Origin: Smittium mucronatum
Lineage: Eukaryota; Kickxellomycota; Harpellomycetes; Harpellales; Legeriomycetaceae
Direction of reading: 5' to 3'
Assembly (NCBI GenBank): GCA_001953115.1
Contig: LSSL01002679.1
Span: 1-40,752, forward strand
Length of the DNA stretch: 40,752 bases
Shown one piece after another: positions 22,450-34,386 of this stretch. The notes under the pieces were generated by a model, which saw nothing but the letters and a program-made list of their open reading frames with translations, did no database searches and was not told the origin of the DNA. The stretch's first letter is position 1. Every line of letters starts with the position of its first letter. The translations under genes and the position numbers were made by a program.

Positions 22450-23482
22450 ATATTTAATCGGCGGATGCCCCGTTAGAATTGGCTTGATGTGAGGCTGCGT
22501 CTTTGAACCTTTAAATTCTCTTTTGGCTCTCTTAAATAGCCTTTTTATAAGGTTCTGCTTTCCTGGATGGGATCTGGAACACCTTCGTGATGATTTTTTG
22601 GGCTTACTTGCTATCAGTTAGTTTTTTTCATTATTACTGTAGCATCGTGAGACGGTCTCCTACTGGGACTCCAACAGAGGGGCCTACTGAAACCCCATTT
22701 CTCAACCATATCTCCTCCTGCGAAAATTTTTTGAGCAGTGATATTGTTAGCTGAAGTAGTCGTGGCTACAGCTTCTGCTTAATTGTACCTGAGAAGTTTT
22801 TCTGTTGGTAACTTTCTGTATACCGCATTGCTGATGCTTGAGAAAGGTTTTTTGGATTCAGGATTGCTTCTCTGATTTCTTGTTTTTAACTAGGACGTCG
22901 AGTTAATCCTGGAACATAGGTGTTTTTGTTTTCAACTCTAATAACTTTAACTAATTTTCGGGAAGCTCTATGCTTTTGTGGAGATTATCCGGTCTGCTCT
23001 GCATTATTGCGGTCTCAATATCCGATAGAAGCACTCCAATGGTTTTTAAGAACAAAATTTGAAGATCTTCAGTGGAGATTCCAGGATTTTCTTGGATTAT
23101 CCTGTGATAATAGTAGCCTTAGGCTTGGTCACTTGAGCAAGGGCTTCTTGGGTTTCGCTCAGAACAGAATATTTTTTCTTTATCGCGTCTGAGTCTTAGT
23201 AGTTTAGTGGGAGTAGCTAGTATTTCATAATACTACTTCTAGGATAAGAATGCATTGACTCTTTCCTTTCTTCTTAAGTTAGAGGAGTAAGCAGAAACTA
23301 TTCTTAGATAGAAGTTAGACTTTGAAAATATCTTTATATACCGCAAAATCTGTGATCGCTATTCTCGTGGTCATGTGGGTATCTTCTGTTTCATAATTTT
23401 CACGAATAAGTTCCTTGACCACATCAGTCAGCTCCATGAACTGTTCCATAATTAATATCTGGTTTTTAGCTTCTATTTCCAT
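22450..23482 (-). pseudogene. Gag-like region of the DIRS-like element
   Basis: The likely start is the ATG at 23482. The first 55 codons are open (MEIEAKNQILIMEQF..., to the stop at 23315), a charged helical stretch. Downstream, recognisable but broken stretches include SVLSETQEALAQVTKPK (about 23130-23190) and KPLECFYRIL (about 23030), similar in character to capsid proteins of these elements. Many stops. A frameshift near 22380 separates it from the reverse transcriptase frame. Gag is identified mainly by position. Confidence 0.5.
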
Positions 23483-23717
23483 GTTATATTTTTTTAAAAA
23501 ATAAGATTAATAGCCAATACAAAAAAAATTTAGTTTGAAACTTTTTTTATTGAGAGTAAATTTGCAAAAGAAAAGATTATAAGGATACTATAATATATTA
23601 CTTTCAGCTATATATAAATAAATTTTAGTTATAATTTTAATTACGTAATATAATTTTATTTGTTTTGGATTTTTGTTTGTATTATCCAATAAAAGGCGAT
23701 AACACTTAATATGACAA

Positions 23718-26700
23718 CACATTTGAAAAATAATAATAAATCATGAATAAATAGTAAAGTTCGACTAAATTGAGCTGAATTGAGTCATTTTAAATATGTT
23801 TGCAACTATTCCAAATTTATTTTGGGCTAATTCATAAAATCACAAATATTTTTTAATTTAAACTAACAAAATCTTTTTTTTTTAACAGAAAGTACTATAT
23901 CTTTTTTTGATAAGAAAAAAACAAAGATTACCTATGGGAAATTATATTCCATTGACTTTAAACATAAAAATAATTACAATTATCGAATTTTAAAATAATA
24001 CCGAATGATATTTCTTTTATTTGTCTATTTATTATCGTTTAGAATAATAATTAAGAAAATTGATATATATATATATTTATAATAATTCGAAAAAGCTTTT
24101 AATTAATTGTTTTTTATTATTATTTATTATTTAAATTATGGATAACATAAATAAAATAAAATAAATAGACTGTAATATTATTGATAAGAATTTTACTCAG
24201 GTCAACAAAATTTTGGAGGATTGGAAATACTAAATATCATAATAAAAATATTTTTTATACATTATTATTACCCTAATAAATTCATTTTTGAATTTATAGG
24301 TTAAATAAAAGTAAAAAGGCTTTATAATAAAAGGATAGTTACTCATTTTAACGCTTCACATTCAAATGAATGCAGCATTCCAAAAAAATTCAAGTACAAT
24401 AAAAGTGTTTTTTTGTCTTTTTATGGATTAAAATCATATAGATCGCAAAAAAAATTGAAAAGAAAAGATCTGCTTATAGACGTAAAAGAAATTTACTGTA
24501 TTTTAAATAGTTAAAAAATAAGATTTAAAATATACAAAGAAACCTATATAGAAATTTATGAAGAAGTAGTCCAAGTAATGATAGGAAATATCATTCATTA
24601 TATTTTAAAATCGTAAACATAAAAAATAAGCTCGAGTTACTTCTTGAGGTAATTCTGAAATTGAAGACTTGGAATACTTCTCAAATTATTGTGTTTAAAA
24701 AGTGGATCCTAAAGTTATAATAACATATATAACCAATAAAAAGAATCTCAGTTTCAATGACTATGACAAACATTCTGAATTTAAACTATTAAATGGGTCT
24801 ACCCTGCATTAATTTTAGATGTAACAGAAATCAACCAAGTTTTTGCACTTATATCGATATCCATTATCAATAAAGATAAAAACGAGTGTTAACATTTGAT
24901 ATTCAAGGTTTCAAAAAAAAAAAACTTGAAAATATGTGCTTTTTATGGCTAATAGATACTTTGGTAGTAAAATCTGCAAATAATATTACATTATTTCTAA
25001 GAATATTCTCAAATAATATGAAAAATACCAATCCACTGTTTTATAAATCAAACAATATCAAAGATACGCTTAATAAAGAAGTTATATTATACAAAAAATA
25101 GTATATTTTGGAATTTGCAGTGGTCAACTGATGCCTAAATCAAGATTTTTGAAAAAAAAAAAAAGTTCGGTGTTATTTGTGAAAAATTGGGAAACACATC
25201 CAATTATGAATATTGTACTCATTTGGATACTTAACTTCAATATTTAAAATAATTCTAACTGATTTGGAGGATATGAAAACGTAGCACCTATAAATAATAA
25301 AGCTCTCGAAATTTTCAATTTTAATGTAAAAAAAATACTCACAATGGAATATTTTAGATTTTAATTGAGTTTACTAAACCTTTAAAAACTATAATTAAAT
25401 ATTAAAATTCATTATGTTATCCAAATTTTTTAAAAATGAAATGGAATTTTGTCATCTTTTCAAAATAAACAAACTAGAGGGCATTCTTTATATGAATAAA
25501 ACTATGAATTTAAATTTAAAAATTTTATACTGACTTCGTAACGAAAGTCACGAACTCAAACTAAATTACCTAATAGAAACCTTGGGATTCAAAGAATTTG
25601 AATATTTGGTAAAATTATTTAAGAGTAATACATTATTGTTTTTACAGAATGTTTCAAATTTATAAATAATATATTTTGCACTTTTCAACAGTCTTCAGGG
25701 GAAAAAAAGCTCGTATGTATGTATTCTCTTTATATTTCGGCTCTTTATAATGGAGGTTTTCGAAATAACTCTCATAAAAAATAAATTAAGTACAGGAAGA
25801 CTTTAATAAATTTAAAAAAATCAGCTTTAAATTGTGACATCGTTTAAAAAAACAACGAAAGAAACTTCTGATTTTTTTTAATGGTTGGTAATTATTCTTC
25901 GATAAAATTAGGTCAAGATCTAGTATCTTGTGAAAACTGCGAGTAAATTAAGCATAATCGATATTTTTAGAAATCGTCTCCATAAATAGTTGACAAAATT
26001 ATGCATAATACGAGGAAAATTGTGTTATTTTTTTTATTGGATAATTTAATTGTTTATAATTGGCTGTTTTATTTCTCGGTATTTCCTTGAGTTCTTCACA
26101 TAATCGGATAAAAATTATGATACAATTGATTTTCATGGAAAAAGAAACTTTGCTCACTAGTCCAAAATTTTTGTTAAAACATATTTTCTCGATTTTATGG
26201 TTCGAATTGAGAATTATTTTACTAGTAAAAAAAGTCTTTCTTTGAATTCAATTCTATGCCGACAAATTCTATTTTTTTTTTATCTTTTGGGAGTTAACTT
26301 TTACTTTCCAAAATTTAACATTTAGAATGAAAAAGCCTCAAACTAATGTCTAAAATGCTTCGAATCGCCAAAAAATAACGAATAACAACTTTTTCTTTAA
26401 ATTTTCATTTGAGATTTCCCAAAAGGTGTCATTTTAATTTGATTAAAAATAGATATTTAGAATCAGAGTATTTTAAAGAGTTATGAGTAAATTTTTACTA
26501 TTGTTAATTTTTTTATGCATTATATTTAATTTTTTGATTGTTATATATATCTTAAAGCTTAATGTTGGATTAACATTTTAAAAAGTATGATTTTATAAAT
26601 TGATTGGTGTCATGCGACATAAAAATCTATCTGTGAGTATTCTTTATAAATAAATAAATCTTGCAACGAATAAATCATATATTTTAACAATTTAATAAAA

Positions 26701-28254
26701 AATTACCCATGCCCCGACAATTATGGTAATAAAATCAACATAAAAAAGTCCTAAGTTGCAAAAAACATATCTCGATGGATTTTTTAAAACTTCAAGCTAA
26801 GAATTCAAGACTTTTTGAATTTAAGCCTTCTAATAAATATTTTTAAGTATAGTTTGATATAATAATAATCTTTTATCGTCTCACTCATTATTTTATTGAG
26901 CGTTTAGATTTCAAGTGTAAATCTTTCGATTTATGTTTCTTTAATTTTAAACTGAGTGCTTTATGATAATAAAAACTTCTCTTAAAATAAAATAATTTTT
27001 AAAGAAAATTAAAAATCACAATCCAAATAACTAGATTTTTTAATTTAATAAATAATAAAAAATATATATGCCTTCACCTAGACAAGTATGGATTTTTTTA
27101 CTTTCAACATAATACTATTATTATTATTGTAGATATATTTACATCATAAAAATGAAAATATATGATCCATCAAACGAAATTTTATAGTAAAACAATAAAA
27201 AAATCTGTTTTTTTGATATTTTCAACATTAATGGGTGATTTTTTATAGTAAAATTTTGACTTGATAAATGCTCAAGCTATACACATTTCTTAAATCCAAT
27301 TTTGGTTTAAATGATTAAGTTTGTTGTATTTAAAATATAAAAATGGATCTATAAATGTAATTACTAACCTAAAAAAATTCAAATCTTTATCTCTATATGA
27401 GAACTTTTTTAAAAAAAGAGCGTAAAACTTGCCAGTGATTTAAAACCAAGATTAAAATATCTCTAGGTTGCTATAACTTCAATGCGATATGTTTTGAATG
27501 GAAATCATTTAATAAATAAAATAGAAAAGAGATGATAAATGAATTTTACCCTTTTAACCTTAGAAAATGCTCTTTTCTTGTTATTCATATATGTATTTAT
27601 GGTGAGTTTTTATAACAAAATAAGAGTTTCTAGTATTTTTTACTTCATAAACATCAAATTTTAATTAAAAATTACATTTGTTAGCTAACCTATCTGTTAT
27701 TTTTTTTATTATAACCCATTTATAAACATTAAATCTTTAAGAAAAGAAAGAATCCTGAAACCATAATTTAATTATATGTCATTTCAATTAGAGCAAATAA
27801 AAAAGAATACGTAGTTGCAAAACATTAAGGTTTATATTCGAATACATCTACTATATATTTAATTTTTATTACTAAATGTTTCCGCTTTCATTCTTTTCCA
27901 GTTTAAACTTTTATAATTCTTAAAAATAAATGAAAAAAATTTCGATTTAGGCTATTTTAATACTTTTTATATCAAATTATCTCAAAATACTCTTTTTCGC
28001 ATTGAAATATAGCTCCAAAATCTCCAAAAAATAATAATTATGACAAATATATAAGTAAATTATCAGCAATCTAGTTGTAAATAAACATAAATCATGCTTA
28101 AAACATTAATTTTGTTTTAAAATACGTATATAAATATCATTTTTTTGTTTATTTTATAGAAAGAATTTAAGAATGAGCTAAATTGTATTGAAAAAATATC
28201 ATGGATTGAAATTTAGGTTTCAAAACTGAGTGTTATATCGAGAGGCTAATATTA
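23718..28254. other. AT-rich stretch with faint decayed transposon-like fragments
   Basis: No supportable gene. At 25530-25620 (plus) a short run RNESHELKLNYLIETLGF resembles the IKHILEDSGF stretch of MULE copy 2, so a decayed relative may lie around 24300-25700, but no catalytic motif is readable. The open frames 24886-25101 and 26060-26245 have no motif. The rest is AT-rich spacer with (AT)n runs such as 24062-24076. Confidence 0.4.
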
Positions 28255-29853
28255 GCTTCTTCTTTTTTTTTTGGGGTTTCCTCTTTTTCTTTTAAAATCC
28301 AATATCTGTAAGTCTACCACATCGGTTCTTTTCATTTTTTCAATTGCGAATATACGTGAGAACATTTCCAAATTTTGCCAAAATTCCACTTGAACAAATT
28401 AAATCTCTGTAGCTAACTATAGGAACTGTTTTTTTTACTATTGAGACTTGATAAAGTATTTTTACATTTGATTAAGGTTTTTAAACCTCAAATATCTTAA
28501 GGTTTCTGTATTTTCGATTTTCAGATAAATGAAATCCTTTGAGTAAGCTGTAACCATGTGTTAATCAGAAACCAATATATTATTAATCTGGTGTGAAGAA
28601 TCGGATACTACTTGATCGTATTCGTATTCTGGTTTAAGTTTAATAGTATTATTCATTTTACTAATACCTCAAATCATTAGTAAAAATATTTTGACCAAGT
28701 TTATAATTTTATTTCTTTTCAAATCCAGGCACCTAGATTTAATGGTAATATTAAACCTTTCTAGTGCGTTGTTTGTACTCGGGCAGAAATGACAGTACCA
28801 TTCAAACCAGTTTTTGTTAGTTAAAAAGTACCTTCTTTTTAGCTCTTTTATTGTTTCATCCAATTATCGGAACTCGGAATATTTTGATTCGAATAATTCC
28901 CACGACTTTTTAAAATAATTTGCATTTAGAGATACTTGAATAACACAAATGCCCTTTTTTATTTCTTTCTGAAAAAAGCTATTACGTTTTCTAAATACCT
29001 TAGTGATATTTCGAATATTATGGGCCCAACAATTGACCCTAAGAGAATCAGGGCTAAAAGAATTTATTGCTGAAGATATACTTGGGGCTGAATCCGCCAC
29101 TAGTGACCCAATATTAAAATGTAATCCTAATCTATCGGCCTCATTTTTTATTTTTATTAAGCTCCAAAGTATGCTAGATTCTCTTTCATTTGGTATAACT
29201 TTAATTACAGTTGGTATAAATTCTCTTTCTATGTCTTTCACCCCGAGAACAAATATGGAATGTCCAAGATCGAGTAGCTTGTATGTCATATCAAGGTGTA
29301 TATTGCTAAATTTACTCATAAATTCCAATAATTATTTTGTTGACAGTGAAATCTTTAAAATATCATTTTAAACTTCATGCCCTATTATTTAAGCAGAATC
29401 TACCGATTCAGCTTTAGAATTTTCTTTTAAAAGCTCAATTAATTCACCTCGAATAATTCTTTTGTTGGTATTATTTTTTTTTTTGTAATTGTTTATAATT
29501 GAGTATATATTTTTATTTGAAACTTCGATCCCATTTTTCTATGCTATTGTTTTTATCTGCCAGGGGTTTTTAATAGTTAATGATTTTTTGATTATTTTCT
29601 TTTTTTTGAGGCTTTTTTCTATTTGAATTAAATTCTTCGGAATGATTCAAGTATTTAATAACCCTAAACTCTTGATTATCGTAAAAAGTTTCTATCTTCA
29701 TTCTAGCTTCACACCCAATAGAATTCTTTGATTTAAAATTTTAAAGTACCAATTTGTCATGTTTCAGGGAGGTAATTTTATTTATACTCCAAGTGGAAAA
29801 AAAATTGTCTCCCAATTTTTCGACAATAACCGGCTCCCCCCAAAGTATCATGA
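28255..29853 (-). pseudogene. MULE (Mutator-like) transposase, copy 1, nearly complete but interrupted
   Basis: The N-terminal part begins near 29853 with MILWGEPVIVEKLG. It includes a finger-like segment, GCEARMKIETFYDNQEFRVI followed by NHSEEF, interrupted by a TAA. The core frame 29328-28669 is continuous except for one TAA at 28864-28866. It carries HLDMTYKL, VADSAPSISSAIN, CWAHNIRN and STNNALERFN. Candidate catalytic residues are D (HLD), D 65 residues later (ADSA) and E 111 residues after that (ALE), the spacing of MULE enzymes, with the CxxH pair intact. Past 28669 the C-terminus is degraded (FAIEKMKR, then RKRGNPKKKK near 28270). MULE transposases catalyse cut-and-paste transposition. 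Terminal inverted repeats were not found. Confidence 0.85.
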
Positions 29854-32210
29854 TATTTTTTTATTGAGTAAAAAAATGAATATATAGATTATATTTATTT
29901 AAAAAATAAAAATTAGACGTAATTTTTATCATATTATTTTAAAAAAGTCTTATTATGAGTTTTAATATGAAATTCTTTATTAAATAAACACAATTGTCCA
30001 ATATGACATCTTTTCCATTTTCTGGATAAAATTAATTTTAAATCATACAATTGAACATGTATTAATCCACTGAATCCCATTTAAGTCTTTAAAAATTGGG
30101 CTGTGATTTTTGAGGTTTTCCGCTCATTTCCATTAGGCATTAGTCTTTAAAATATAATAAAAATTTGATAAAATATCTTTTCTCGCAATCAAAATTTTTT
30201 ACTCGTTGTTCACTTAACTTAGTGGCAAAAAAAAAAGTTATCGATTTTTATCTTTTAATCTTTTTTAATATAAAAATTAAAAATTAAACTCACCAACACT
30301 AATAAAAATCTTATTAGTATTGGCGAATTATTTTTATTTTATACACTCATATCTAAATTTTTAATAATGATATTTAGAATCGATTATTTTTTTCAGTTTT
30401 TCAATTTTTTTTTATTTCAAAAAAATAAACACATTCATTGGTCCCTAAAAGAGAATAATAAAATTTAATGATTAATAAGAACATTAAAAGTAGTTCGATA
30501 GAATTTTTTCACCCGAACTAAGATTACTATTTCAAAATAATTAGAATAATTAAAAATATTAATTTATTTTATGAGCATCTGATAATAATATTAATAAAAT
30601 GTACTAGTATTATAACACTTTCAAAGGTTCTATTTACAATTATTTGAGGCTTAGATTACTTAACAATAAGTTTTGAAAAGGTGAAAATAGACCAAATTTG
30701 CCTGATTATACTTCAGTATTCTACGTATCGGAATAAATTATTTATACCGAATTTGATATATTAATACATTAAAAAATCTAAATAAATAATAATCAAAAGG
30801 TGCATACTTTAGATTCTTAAATCCTTTGGAATTTAACTGGTTTTGATTGTAATCCACAGTTCTCATTCCGGTTTCTAAAAAAACATTTAAAGATTACATT
30901 AGATTGGGTGTAAAAAAAAATTGAGCCTTTCAAATAAATCTAAAATATAATTTCTAATCTGTAAAATTTTACTTATCTGGAAGTATTTAAAAAATCCTCG
31001 CTGTAATCCTCTGATGCTAAATTTTTATTAATACATTTTAATTGGTTGTTTTCAAGATTATGTGAATTTAAATACACACTATTCGCAACTTCAGTTTTTG
31101 GAATATTTATATTTGAGTACGAAGTCGATAAAATTCAAAAAATATGCAGGTCATCCCACGATTTATATTTAAAATAACAATTTTTACTTGCCAAATTTTT
31201 TATAATTTATGAAACATCAGAAATATTCTGAGTTTATTTTAGCCGTTAGCATATTTCTAATCCTTTCGCTTTATGTTAATGATTTAATAGAGATTATGGC
31301 TCACCAAATTTGACAAAAAAAATATCTATAAAGAATCACTATAAAATCTTTTTACAAATCTACTTGTATATTATTCTGCTTCCCAATTCTTACAAAAAAA
31401 TAATCAAATACCTATCAATAGGGTTAATTATTAGCACAGTCTTTTTTATTAATTTACAGGCCGTTTTTATCTATTTCATAACCATTTAAATCAAATCAAA
31501 GCCAAATAAATTTTACCACATGCAAAATCCAAAAAAATTTCTCTATTATTTTTTTAAAATCTTTTATTGGCATAAATCAACTGATTTTAATAATCTGCCC
31601 GAATATGTAACTGTTAATAATGTAATTTATGCTTATAGAGTCAAATTAAAAACAAAATTTTAGGGCGGTGTTAACATTTGTCTATTACAAGCTGAAATTT
31701 CTGTCGTATAAATAAGTGGTCCTCCTGAATAACCATATTTAAACAAAAAAAAGGCAGGAATGAATTTCAGATTACCTAGATGTGACTCTGGTCTTTTTAT
31801 ACACTTTTCGAAGATCCACAAACATCGACTGAATTAGTTTTATTTTATATTTAGTGAATATTATATATTTATTAGCGTATATAAGGGTGATTAAATTCCA
31901 AATAGGAACCACCCCGCTTTTTAGATATAATAAAGATAAAAATAATTTTATTAGAAATTTAGTTTGAATTTAAAATTAAGCTAATATTGTAGACTTAATA
32001 CATAAGTCGTAATTTTAACTGGACTTACATTACCGTACGAACTTCTGTACAGCATATTTACTATTGAGTACTAACCAATACAAAATATCAACCTTATTTT
32101 AATGGAATAAAGAGATTAATTTGATTTTTTTGAAGGCAAAGTAAAATAAAAAATTACATATGTAAAATTTTTAATCCCTAAAAATAATACTTAATGAACT
32201 AAGAGATATT
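29854..32210. other. AT-rich gene-free spacer
   Basis: No open frame over 60 codons and no RNA gene. It contains the imperfect palindrome at 30238-30388, described separately. Otherwise simple AT-rich sequence. Confidence 0.6.
30238..30388. repeat. ~150-bp imperfect palindrome (foldback element)
   Basis: The core is TCACCAACACTAATAA (30290-30305), a 5-base spacer, then TTATTAGTATTGGCGA (30311-30326): 14 of 16 positions pair. Outer arms continue through AT-rich sequence to TTATCGATTTTTA (30239-30251) against TTTAGAATCGATTAT (30373-30387). No coding content. It could be a small foldback MITE; no target duplication was identified. Confidence 0.55.
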
Positions 32211-32538
32211 TTTTTAGCGATTTTATGAACGATAAATTTAATTAAGATGCGGTTTTTTTAATCCTATAATGATATTTAAATTTATTCTTTAGATTTAGAG
32301 AGCTTTTTTACTATTTAAGATTAAAGAGACTAGCTTTTTTAGAGCCCTTTGAAAGCTATAACAGTAATTTAATTTTAATCGATTAAAATTTTTGTTACTG
32401 TTTGATAGTAATAAAGTTAAAGAGATATAATTTATATTTTTTTCATTTTTTTTAACGAAACAGTTTTAATTAATAATTTTTTATACAAAAGAACTAAATA
32501 ACAACAATTTAAAAGGTTCTTTAATATATCGCTAAAAA
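32211..32538. repeat. ~328-bp foldback element centred on a 20-bp perfect palindrome
   Basis: Ends TTTTTAGCGAT (32211-32221) and ATCGCTAAAAA (32528-32538) are exact inverted repeats. At the centre AATTTTAATCGATTAAAATT (32371-32390) is a perfect palindrome flanked by AACAGTAA (32360-32367) and TTACTGTT (32395-32402). The arms between match only in part. This is the form of a short foldback or MITE-type element with no coding capacity. Confidence 0.55.
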
Positions 32539-33700
32539 GTCATTTTCAGTATTTTTAGAGTAAAGTATATGGTATATATGAAACAAATGGAATTTTTAAA
32601 TAACATTTTTCCATTTTATTGAACAATTTTGGGGTGAATATTAATATCAAATGCATTACTTGAGTCGCATGTAAGAAAATTGTGACTAATTCATAACAAT
32701 AAAAACTCAAAATTCTGGAAATCATATAAACCTTTATAGTGTAACATTGAAACTCTCTCCTGAAACAACCTTGAAGTGTTATAATGTTATATACCTTTAT
32801 CATCTAAAAGTTTTTTGTTTCACTTTTAATATAAGCGAATCTTCTTATTTTCTAAACGTTTGACACCTTAATGTAGCCATCAATCACCAAAAGTAAACAA
32901 TATGAGTGATGGTTATTAATTTCGGGGTTTTATATATTTAACTAAGATATTTATTCTATTTTCTACTGAGCTGATATTAAAATAAATTTATAACTATTTT
33001 TTTTTAGAATTGTTTTTGTTTTTGTAAAGATACAATATTTTTACTATAAAGGTAAAAGTGATTTTTATCGATAGAAAATATCGTTAAAATTTAGTTCAGA
33101 ATAAAAGGAATACCCATTAACTCATATCTAGGTCAAATAAGACGATTTTTATCTCATTTAAATAACTAAAAACAATAATAAGTTATTCGATGTCTCTGGG
33201 TTTTTTCTTTGAGGTTTAATGATTAAATAATAAATAAGATTCATTCTTATTTAAATATTTAATATTAAAAATTCATCAGACTTTCAAGAATTTGCTTAAA
33301 CACAATTTTTTTTGAAAAAATTTATTCTTAGATTAATATTCAGGTGTAATAGAGCTACAAATATACCTATTTTATTAGATACTTTTTCTTAATAAATTAA
33401 CCTCATTAACGATTTTCAAACCCAAAAACCAATTTCTAAATGCACTCATCAGCTAGAATGGGATTAACCTAAATAGCATAGAAAAAAAAATAGAAATTCC
33501 AGTATTTCTTTTTCATTTGACTCTTATGGGCGTAAATTAAATTATCAAAAGTTCCATATTCGTTAAGATTATTAAAATTAATTGATTTATGCCAATAATA
33601 AAATTAAAAAGGGTAATCTTAAAAAAGTTCTTGAATTTTATATGATGTTTAATGCATTTGACTTTGATTCGTGAAAAAGATCTTGAATTTGGTTTAAATA
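32539..33700. other. AT-rich gene-free spacer
   Basis: The minus-strand open frame 32555-32803 has no recognisable family and base composition like the surrounding spacer; it is not called. Nothing else is seen. Confidence 0.55.
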
Positions 33701-33780
33701 GCTTGAAAATTAATAAAAATGCTTGAAAATTAATAAAACTGCTTGAAAATTAATAAAACTGCTTGAAAATTAATAAAAGA
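33701..33780. repeat. Tandem repeat, four 20-bp units
   Basis: GCTTGAAAATTAATAAAANN is repeated four times head to tail. The first 18 bases are identical in every copy; the last two differ (AT, CT, CT, GA). A partial unit start (GCTTG) follows at 33781. Confidence 0.95.
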
Positions 33781-33844
33781 GCTTGTGTTTAGTAATTAAC
33801 CCTAATATTATGATATCTTAGTTTATTTGGAATAGGGCTATAGT

Positions 33845-34010
33845 CATTAGTCGAAAATACAATTAAAAATATTTAAATTATGATAGGCTAAATTTTCGAC
33901 ATTAGCCGAAACCCGCTTAAAATAGTAGAACTCTGCATAAAATAGACGAATAAGACTTTAAATAGAATAAAGATGCTCAAAATAGTCGAATTGAGCACAA
34001 ATTAATCAGG
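33845..34010. repeat. Degenerate short-period repeat with CGA-containing units
   Basis: Loosely repeated words of about 20-25 bases (TTAGTCGAAAAT, AAAATAGTAGAA, AAAATAGACGAA, AAAATAGTCGAA) run through the stretch. Related words occur beside the retrotransposon ends at about 16741-16795, 19509-19620 and 23758-23785. The units are too diverged to define precisely. Confidence 0.4.
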
Positions 34011-34386
34011 CTTAATTAGATAACCATAAATAATCATATTTTTTTAGGAGGTACATATCATAATTGTGAAATTGTCTTTGAGAGCAGAAACTTGACTAAA
34101 AAAATCTTTCTACTCTCTCAGTTTGGAAATACATAGTTAAGAAAAAGTACAAAATTACTGGGTTTTCTGTAATATAAAATCTCAAAAATAAATAGTCTAT
34201 TGGCAAAATTCTGAAATTTTATGAGAGAAAATATTTTTCCATTATATTGGTTTGAAAAAGATTTAAATTTTTGTAGCCAGTGGTTTAAATAGTAAAAAAA
34301 ATTCTTGTCTCATAAAGAATCTCCTAATTAAAAAACAGTGGAAATAACAAGATTTCTGAAAAAATTAAAAATATCTCATCTACATA

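Larger units (their letters stand above)
19710..23717 (-). mobile_element. Decayed DIRS-like tyrosine-recombinase retrotransposon
   Basis: The element stands out as GC-richer than both flanks. Reading on the minus strand: gag-like frame, reverse transcriptase, RNase H, a linker of the type found after RNase H in these elements, then a tyrosine recombinase. Termini are short inverted repeats: TGGTCATATCAAGTT at 19710-19724 and the complement of TTGTCATATTAAGTG at 23703-23717. The recombinase stop is 17 bases inside the 3' terminus, so the element is compact. Inverted ends favour the DIRS group over Ngaro-type split direct repeats, but the arms are only ~15 bp and no methyltransferase is seen, so assignment within the order is open. 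Every domain has stops or frameshifts. Such elements integrate by recombinase through a circular DNA, usually without target duplication; none is visible here. Confidence 0.85.

Noticed and set aside
22233..23192. Plus-strand open frames at 22233-22457 and 22920-23192
   Set aside because: They lie opposite the RT and gag regions of the minus-strand element; the minus-strand reading carries the conserved motifs.
29003..29371. Plus-strand open frame of 122 codons
   Set aside because: Antisense of the MULE transposase core, which has clear family motifs on the minus strand.
33701..33780. Possible CRISPR-like array
   Set aside because: Units are contiguous with no unique spacers; it is a plain tandem repeat in a eukaryotic sequence.
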